From: Blautia sp.
Lineage (GTDB): Bacteria; Bacillota; Clostridia; Lachnospirales; Lachnospiraceae
Reading direction: 5' to 3'
DNA: 6,500 nt
Assembly: GCA_017420455.1 (NCBI GenBank)
Contig: JAFOJB010000491.1
Span: 1 to 6,500 of the forward strand
Numbering within the stretch: position 1 is the first letter of the stretch; each line of letters starts with the position of its first letter. Made by a program: the position numbers and the translations under genes. The notes beneath the pieces were generated by a model. That model ran no database searches. It saw only the letters and a list, made by a program, of their open reading frames with translations, and had not been told where the DNA came from. This document shows, in pieces, positions 1 to 3,973 of this stretch.

Positions 1-34
1 CCTCGCCGGGTCAGGTCACTGCCTCATTGAAGTT

Positions 35-1000
35 TTATACCAGCTCCAGATTGGTTACCGATACCTCATAGGCAGTTTTTACCTCTGTTTTCTCCTCCTC
101 TGTTTTTTTCGTATACTCCCGGCTCTGAATTCTTCCATATAAATGTACCTTCTCCCCCACCATAAGGGCGGCGGCAAAACGAGCGGTACGGCCCCAGCAG
201 ATACAGGGGATATAATCTGTCCGGAAGCTCTCCCGGTTCACCGCCAGGATGAAGTCGGCGATCAGGCGCCCCAGCGGGGTGGAGCGGATCACCGGCTGTT
301 TGCAGATATACCCGTTCAGGAAAATGTGGTTCTCTTCTTCCGGAAAGTCTCTGGCTGCCACAGGGACAAGTGTGGCTGCCGCTACCTTGAGAAGCACGTG
401 ATAGTTTCCTTCCTCAACCTTACTGAAGGAACGGAATTTTCCCGTGATTTCCACCAGACCTCCCTTTCCGGGTTCTGCTTCCTTCAGCAGAAACTCCGGG
501 ACCAGGACCGGAATCCGGTCTGTATATCCGCTTTTTCTCCGGGTTTCCAGATAGACCTGGTAAAACCGCTGGCCATGGTTTCGGTGATGAAAGACGGCTT
601 CCCCGGAAAGCCTTCCTGTCAGATATACCCTGTTATTCTCTCCCTGGTCTCCTTTCCTGACCCACTCCGACACGATCCGGTTCATCTCTGGGGCCAGCCG
701 CCCCACCTCTGGCGAGAGCCGCCCCATTTCCGGCACTGAGCGCCCCACCTCCTGGGAGAACCGCCCCATATCTGACGCTGGCCGCCCCACCTCTGGCGAA
801 AACCGTCCCATCTCTGACGCTGACCGCCCCACCTCTTGCGAGAACCGCCCCATCTCTGGTGCTGTCCATCCCGCCTCTGGTGTGAACAGGCCTGCTTCCG
901 GCGCTGCCCCTCCCATCTTTGACATATTTCTTCCCAGAGCCTGCCTTGTTTCGGCTACTCCCTGAAGTTTCTTTCCCTTCTCCTTTTTCTTTTTGCCCAT
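35..1000 (-). CDS. Tandem OB-fold single-stranded DNA-binding protein (SSB-like) with N-terminal heptad repeats
   Basis: Probable ssDNA-binding protein of 321 residues acting in the cytoplasm. From the ATG at 1000, the order is: lysine-rich start (MGKKKKEKGKK), repeat region at about residues 34-108, first OB fold at about 123-211 (begins NRVYLTGRLSG), and second OB fold at about 224-298. The second carries the classical SSB pattern: N-x-I-F-L-N-G at the start, STPLGRLIADFILAVNR, DYIPCICWG and GEKVHLYGRIQSREY. It ends in LELV and lacks the acidic tip (like DDDIPF) through which housekeeping SSBs recruit partners, so it is probably an accessory paralogue. I recall similar tandem-OB proteins as widespread in Lachnospiraceae. 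The frame stays open upstream to 1141, but GAGGAG at 1008-1013 sits 7 nt before the ATG at 1000, and the extra 47 codons run through a dyad and look unlike the rest. The OB-fold call is firm; the cellular role is inferred. Confidence 0.85.
   Translation of the reverse strand: MGKKKKEKGKKLQGVAETRQALGRNMSKMGGAAPEAGLFTPEAGWTAPEMGRFSQEVGRSASEMGRFSPEVGRPASDMGRFSQEVGRSVPEMGRLSPEVGRLAPEMNRIVSEWVRKGDQGENNRVYLTGRLSGEAVFHHRNHGQRFYQVYLETRRKSGYTDRIPVLVPEFLLKEAEPGKGGLVEITGKFRSFSKVEEGNYHVLLKVAAATLVPVAARDFPEEENHIFLNGYICKQPVIRSTPLGRLIADFILAVNRESFRTDYIPCICWGRTARFAAALMVGEKVHLYGRIQSREYTKKTEEEKTEVKTAYEVSVTNLELV
695..904 (-). repeat. Five 42-bp tandem repeats inside the SSB-like gene
   Basis: Five consecutive 42-bp units (695-736, 737-778, 779-820, 821-862, 863-904) encode 14 residues each. 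Every unit is itself two 21-bp halves, giving heptads of the form E-M-G-R-F-S-P and E-V-G-R-S-A-S. The outermost units are the most diverged (for example PEAGLFT and PEAGWTA at the N-terminal side). The length is a multiple of three, so unit gain or loss keeps the frame. A glycine in every heptad, and prolines in many, argue against a stable coiled coil; a flexible or extended linker seems more likely. Confidence 0.85.
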
Positions 1001-1007
1001 ACCCTTT

Positions 1008-1013
1008 CTCCTC
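1008..1013 (-). promoter_or_regulatory. Ribosome binding site deciding the SSB-like gene start
   Basis: On the minus strand the site reads AAGAGGAGAAAGGGT immediately before ATG. The GAGGAG core lies 7 nt from the start at 1000. The alternative start at 1141 has no comparable site, which is why the shorter protein is preferred. Confidence 0.75.
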
Positions 1014-1057
1014 TTATTCGCAGAAATAAACTGACATACAATGTTGTCGGATAGCGA

Positions 1058-1094
1058 TTTTGCAAAGTCGACAAAAATACAGTCGACAGCAAAA
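1058..1094. promoter_or_regulatory. GTCGAC dyad upstream of the SSB-like gene (possible operator)
   Basis: The 37-bp stretch has the layout TTTTGC, 3 nt, GTCGAC, 9 nt, GTCGAC, 1 nt, GCAAAA, which is an interrupted dyad of two arms. The 8-mer AGTCGACA also occurs twice as a direct repeat 15 bp apart (1066-1073 and 1081-1088). It begins 58 bp upstream of the preferred start at 1000, where a promoter or operator would be expected. Only weak -35/-10 candidates are visible on this strand (for example GGGACA, 17 nt, TATTTT), so no promoter is annotated. The regulator is unknown. Confidence 0.4.
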
Positions 1095-1200
1095 CCTGTC
1101 CCCCTCTTTGCCGGTGACGCTTTGTTCCCGGAGGCCGTCATCTGGTGAATCCGAAAGGTTTCCCTCTCGAATACTGCGGTTCAGGCGGCATGCCCGGATG

Positions 1201-1383
1201 CCCGCTGCAAAGCATGCGGTTATCTCCGGCTGCCCGCTGCAAAACCTGTGGCTGTGCTCTGCTGCCAAAAGCAAAGCATACTGCTGTGTGAAGCGGGGAC
1301 ATGAGGCTGTGCTCTGCTGCCTGAAGCAAGGTATGCGGCTGCGCTCTGCTGCCTGAAGCAAGGCATGCGGCTGTCTGCCTGTC
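1201..1383. repeat. Degenerate 32-bp tandem repeat array in the typA upstream region
   Basis: Four units are exactly 32 bp (1201-1232, 1233-1264, 1320-1351, 1352-1383). Between them lie two shorter, diverged ones (1265-1290 and 1291-1319). The first part of a unit reads like CCTGAAGCAAGG and runs into CATGCGGCTG, then TGCTCTGCTG. The last two full units are the most alike. The period is not a multiple of three, so the array cannot encode a constant peptide repeat, which supports a non-coding nature. No spacer pattern of a CRISPR array is present: the units abut and drift. Confidence 0.7.
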
Positions 1384-1546
1384 AATCTTTTCAAATTCTC
1401 CCGGAGCTTTCTTCCTTGATCCAGCAGTTCTGTTCTCAGAGATCCCCTGGCTTTATGCCCTCCTTAACAAGGTATACAAAATCCGGGGCTTTGAAAACCA
1501 GTTCTGCCAAAACACCAAAAAAAACCATAAAAAAGATAATTTCTTC

Positions 1547-1574
1547 TTGTAAAATTCTTTAAATATGGTAGACT
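1547..1574 (+). promoter_or_regulatory. Sigma-A-type promoter of typA with extended -10
   Basis: A -35-like TTGTAA (1547-1552) is separated by 16 nt from TAGACT (1569-1574). The latter is preceded by TGG, so an extended TGn -10 element compensates for the imperfect hexamers. Transcription would start near 1581, leaving a leader of about 40 nt that contains AAAGGA (1604-1609) 10 nt before the ATG. No attenuator or riboswitch is visible in so short a leader. Confidence 0.6.
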
Positions 1575-1619
1575 AAAGGTTTGAAAATCCCTGTATTTTA
1601 GAGAAAGGATCGTTATTTT

Positions 1620-3455
1620 ATGAAAATGAAAAGGGAAGATGTTCGTAACGTTGCAATCATCGCGCATGTCGATCACGGAAAAACCACCCTGGTGGATTCT
1701 CTCCTGCGGCAAAGCGGTGTGTTCCGCGAGAATCAGGAGGTTCAGGAGCGTGTCATGGACTCCAACGATATCGAGCGGGAGCGCGGCATCACCATTCTCT
1801 CCAAAAATACCGCCGTCCATTATAATGGCGTGAAGATCAATATTATAGATACCCCCGGACATGCAGATTTCGGCGGCGAGGTGGAGCGGGTCCTGAAAAT
1901 GGTGGACGGCGTCATCCTCCTGGTAGACGCGTTCGAAGGCGCCATGCCCCAGACCAAATTCGTGCTGAAGAAGGCTTTGGAACTGGATCTCCATGTGATC
2001 GTCTGCATCAACAAGATCGACCGTCCGGAAGCCCGTCCCAATGAAGTCATCGACGAAGTCCTGGAGCTTCTGATGGACCTGGAAGCCTCCGACGAACAGC
2101 TGGACTGCCCCTTCCTTTATGCTTCCGCCAAGGCCGGCCACGCTGTGCTGGATCTTTCGGATACTCCCGAAAACATGGTGCCTCTTTTCGAGACGATCAT
2201 CAAATATATCCCGGCGCCCGAAGGAGACCCGGACGCGGATACCCAGGTGCTCATCAGCACCATCGATTATAATGAATATGTCGGCCGCATCGGCGTCGGA
2301 AAGGTGGAAAACGGGACGATCTCTGTCAACCAGGAGATCACGATGCTGAACCATCACGACCCGGATAAGAAGAAAAAGGTCAAGATCAGCAAGCTGTATG
2401 AATTTGACGGGCTGAAGAAGGTGGAGGTGCGCTCTGCTTCTGTGGGCTCTATCGTGGCCATCTCAGGCATCTCCGACATCCATATCGGGGATACTCTCTG
2501 CGGCGGAGACCATCCGGAAGCCATTCCCTTCCAGAAAATTTCCGAGCCTACCATTGCCATGAACTTTATGGTAAACGACAGTCCCCTGGCGGGCCAGGAG
2601 GGAAAATACGTCACCTCCCGTCATATCAGGGACCGTCTGTACCGGGAACTGAATACGGACGTAAGCCTCCGGGTGGAGGATACCCAGACCACCGAATGCT
2701 TCAAGGTCTCCGGCAGAGGAGAGCTGCATCTTTCCGTCCTCATCGAAAATATGCGCCGGGAGGGCTACGAATTTGCCGTCAGCAAACCGGAGGTTCTCTA
2801 TAAATATGACGAACGCGGCAAGAAGCTGGAGCCCATGGAGATTGCCTACGTGGACGTCCCGGAGGAATTCTCCGGCACTGTCATCCAGATGCTGAGCGAG
2901 AGAAAGGGCGAGCTGCAGGGCATGAGCACCGCCTCCGACGGCTCCATCCGGCTGGAGTTCCACATTCCTTCCCGGGGCCTCATCGGCTTCCGCGGGGATT
3001 TCCTGACCTCTACCAAGGGAACCGGTATCCTGAATACGATCTTTGACGGCTATTCTCCCTATAAGGGAGATTTCCCGTACAGAAAGCAGGGCTCCCTGAT
3101 CGCCTTCGAGCCCGGTGAAACCGTTACCTACGGGCTCTTCTCCGCTCAGGAACGCGGGCAGCTGTTTGTTGGCCCCGGCGAGAAGGTATACAGCGGGATG
3201 GTGATCGGTCAGAGCGGAAAGGGCGAGGATATCGAGCTGAATGTCTGCAAGACCAAGCATCTGACCAACACCCGTTCCTCCAACGCGGATGAAGCCCTGA
3301 AGCTGACGCCGCCCAGAATCCTCTCCCTGGAGCAGGCCATCGAGTACATCGACTGGGACGAGCTCCTGGAGGTCACCCCGAAGAGCCTGCGGATCCGCAA
3401 AAGGATCCTGGATTCCCGTGACAGAAAACGTGCCTCTTTCCGCAAAGAAGGCTGA
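1620..3455 (+). CDS. typA: Ribosome-associated GTPase TypA/BipA
   Basis: This 611-residue translational GTPase of the EF-G/LepA superfamily binds the 70S ribosome. Known family roles are in 50S subunit assembly and in growth under cold or other stress. The G-domain motifs are all intact: AHVDHGKTT (15-23, P-loop), RGITI (55-59), DTPGHADF (77-84), NKIDR (131-135) and ASAKAG (168-173). The translation-factor beta-barrel follows at about 202-300, EF-G-like domains III and V at about 300-480, and the BipA-specific C-terminal domain after that, with the hallmark KTKHLTNTRSSNADEALKL and the LEVTPKSLRIRKRILDS tail. The length fits the family. The start is preceded by AAAGGA; an ATG two codons downstream is an alternative. 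It is monocistronic by layout. Oddity: the last ten codons recur downstream of the stop in another frame (see the repeat entry). Confidence 0.98.
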   Translation: MKMKREDVRNVAIIAHVDHGKTTLVDSLLRQSGVFRENQEVQERVMDSNDIERERGITILSKNTAVHYNGVKINIIDTPGHADFGGEVERVLKMVDGVILLVDAFEGAMPQTKFVLKKALELDLHVIVCINKIDRPEARPNEVIDEVLELLMDLEASDEQLDCPFLYASAKAGHAVLDLSDTPENMVPLFETIIKYIPAPEGDPDADTQVLISTIDYNEYVGRIGVGKVENGTISVNQEITMLNHHDPDKKKKVKISKLYEFDGLKKVEVRSASVGSIVAISGISDIHIGDTLCGGDHPEAIPFQKISEPTIAMNFMVNDSPLAGQEGKYVTSRHIRDRLYRELNTDVSLRVEDTQTTECFKVSGRGELHLSVLIENMRREGYEFAVSKPEVLYKYDERGKKLEPMEIAYVDVPEEFSGTVIQMLSERKGELQGMSTASDGSIRLEFHIPSRGLIGFRGDFLTSTKGTGILNTIFDGYSPYKGDFPYRKQGSLIAFEPGETVTYGLFSAQERGQLFVGPGEKVYSGMVIGQSGKGEDIELNVCKTKHLTNTRSSNADEALKLTPPRILSLEQAIEYIDWDELLEVTPKSLRIRKRILDSRDRKRASFRKEG

Positions 3456-3526
3456 AATGGAGAAAAGGGGACGGTTCCTTTTCTCTCCCCCTTTCTCGCA
3501 AGCGTGCCTCCTTCCGCAAAGAAGGC
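3429..3526 (+). repeat. Imperfect direct repeat of the typA 3' end flanking a palindrome
   Basis: The 24-nt end of typA at 3429-3452 is repeated at 3503-3526 with a single mismatch. Going a little further left, both copies encode RKRASFRKEG. The nucleotide differences (AGA/CGC, AAA/AAG, TCT/TCC) are all synonymous. The second copy lies in a different frame from typA and would continue as GNYMRIIY before a stop at 3551-3553. Between the copies lies the GGGGACGGTTC palindrome. The pattern suggests an insertion or duplication that moved the original end of the gene downstream. Confidence 0.75.
3460..3485. repeat. Short palindrome with GGGGACGGTTC core (REP-like; possibly the typA terminator)
   Basis: A perfect 9-bp stem, GAGAAAAGG (3460-3468) with CCTTTTCTC (3477-3485), encloses the loop GGACGGTT. 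It begins 4 nt after the typA stop. A hairpin here could end typA transcription, but no U-tract follows (the next bases are mostly C), so an intrinsic terminator is doubtful. From memory, palindromes with the core GGGGACGGTTC are dispersed in many bacterial genomes and are often linked to REP-associated (Y1/IS200-like) transposases. That makes a small mobile repeat a good alternative. No transposase gene is in this window. Confidence 0.55.
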
Positions 3527-3549
3527 GGGAATTATATGCGCATAATATA

Positions 3550-3578
3550 TTGACATTTAATTAACAATGTGCTAGAAT
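3550..3578 (+). promoter_or_regulatory. Strong sigma-A promoter of the riboswitch-flotillin unit
   Basis: A consensus TTGACA (3550-3555), a 17-nt spacer and TAGAAT (3573-3578), preceded by TGC, make this one of the best promoters in the window. Transcription should start near 3585, a few bases before the aptamer helix P1 at 3591. This is the expected arrangement for a riboswitch leader. A perfect 10-bp palindrome, TATGCGCATA, lies just upstream at 3535-3544. Confidence 0.9.
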
Positions 3579-3590
3579 ATACTCAATCCA

Positions 3591-3735
3591 GTAAGGGAGT
3601 AGCCAGACATTCCCGGTGGGGAAATCTTCCAAATATCTGAAGGATTTGTGTTTTCCCTGTATTCGCCGGAAATGGGATTTGAGATCGTCAGTACGATACA
3701 CAGGTATCCGTATCAAGTGAAATGGCAAGACTTAC
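3591..3735 (+). promoter_or_regulatory. yybP-ykoY manganese riboswitch aptamer
   Basis: Known aptamers of this class sense Mn2+ between two conserved loops docked side by side. Helix P1 forms from GTAAG (3591-3595) and CTTAC (3731-3735). Next to it are the conserved loop strands GGAGTAGC (3596-3603) and GCAAGA (3725-3730). The second conserved loop appears as TCGTCAGTAC (3685-3694), followed by the hairpin GATAC-ACAG-GTATC (3695-3708) and CG, closed by TTGA (3679-3682) with TCAA (3713-3716). This order and spacing match the Lactococcus lactis yybP aptamer as I remember it. The P2 arm between 3604 and about 3676 is unusually long, with nested pairing such as GGGAAA (3619-3624) with TTTCCC. P1 shares its 3' strand with the following terminator. 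The identification rests on motifs; a covariance search would settle it. Confidence 0.93.
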
Positions 3736-3767
3736 ATCGCAGCTTTTGTGATGTAAGTCTTTTTTTA
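3727..3767 (+). terminator. Intrinsic terminator forming the riboswitch expression platform
   Basis: A perfect 12-bp stem pairs AAGACTTACATC (3727-3738) with GATGTAAGTCTT (3750-3761). It can extend by GCA/TGT around a 5-nt loop and is followed by a run of seven T (3760-3766). The left arm contains CTTAC (3731-3735), the 3' strand of aptamer helix P1, so the two helices exclude each other. Ligand-stabilised P1 should block the terminator and allow readthrough, the ON logic known for transcriptional members of this class. Confidence 0.93.
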
Positions 3768-3788
3768 TTCCTTTCGCGGCGCCTCTTT

Positions 3789-3839
3789 TCCCGGAAGAAC
3801 CTGTCTCCCGGGAAGAACCTGTTTCCCGGAAGATAACGG
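3789..3839 (+). repeat. Three short direct repeats in the flotillin leader
   Basis: Three adjacent units of 16-18 nt occur at 3789-3805, 3806-3823 and 3824-3839. The first two share TCCC, GGAAGAACCTGT and differ by one inserted G and the last base; the third is truncated and diverged after GGAAGA. The third unit provides the left arm of the long inverted repeat ending at 3884. No ATG occurs anywhere between the terminator and the flotillin start, so this is untranslated leader. Confidence 0.7.
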
Positions 3840-3884
3840 TTTTGCCGGATTCTCTCTGGCCTGAAACAGAGCTTTCCGGGAAAC
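3821..3884 (+). promoter_or_regulatory. Long-range inverted repeat in the flotillin 5' leader
   Basis: GTTTCCCGGAA (3821-3831) pairs perfectly with TTCCGGGAAAC (3874-3884) for 11 bp, with a nested hairpin CTCTG/CAGAG (3854-3858 with 3867-3871). There is no U-tract after it, so it is not an intrinsic terminator. It would be present only in transcripts that pass the riboswitch terminator. It could protect the mRNA or alter its processing; the role is unknown. Confidence 0.5.
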
Positions 3885-3960
3885 GCGGCAGACAGATACG
3901 GACGGTCCTTTCCAGTCGGCTCTCCTGCGCGGGAGATCCCAGATCATATTTTATACAGAG

Positions 3961-3965
3961 AGGAG
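3961..3965 (+). promoter_or_regulatory. Ribosome binding site deciding the flotillin start
   Basis: AGGAG within GAGAGGAG lies 8 nt before the ATG at 3974. A small 5-bp hairpin, TCTCC (3921-3925) with GGAGA (3932-3936), lies upstream; TCTCC could in principle compete for the ribosome site instead, but no conserved translational switch is evident. Confidence 0.8.
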
Positions 3966-3973
3966 TTACAATC

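Larger units (their letters stand above)
1095..1619. other. Divergent intergenic region between the SSB-like gene and typA
   Basis: The region holds the 32-bp repeat array and the typA promoter and leader. The stretch 1384-1546 shows no convincing gene, RNA or hairpin; it becomes A-rich on the plus strand near 1510-1540, as is common just upstream of a strong promoter. Short open frames on both strands here read through the repeats and have no ribosome sites or recognisable domains. Confidence 0.55.

Noticed and set aside
143..739. 198-residue open frame on the plus strand
   Set aside because: It lies opposite the SSB-like gene, has no recognisable domain and mirrors the repeat region; it is a shadow frame.
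1001..1141. N-terminal extension of the SSB-like protein by 47 residues
   Set aside because: It has no ribosome site, runs through the GTCGAC dyad and bypasses a good GAGGAG site placed 7 nt before the ATG at 1000.
1201..1383. CRISPR array
   Set aside because: The units abut and diverge with no unique spacers, and no cas gene is present.
1014..1394. 126-residue minus-strand open frame across the 32-bp repeats
   Set aside because: The repeat period of 32 bp shifts frame each unit, there is no ribosome site or known domain, and it overlaps the SSB-like gene's upstream region.
1464..3260. Two long minus-strand open frames opposite typA (1464-2357 and 2463-3260)
   Set aside because: typA is intact on the other strand with all family motifs; the antisense frames have low-complexity, non-homologous translations.
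3648..3836. 62-residue plus-strand open frame over the riboswitch
   Set aside because: It crosses the aptamer and terminator, where the conserved signal is RNA structure, and it has no ribosome site.
3842..3973. Flotillin start at the upstream TTG
   Set aside because: The extra 44 residues match nothing in flotillins and precede the true AGGAG site and ATG at 3974.
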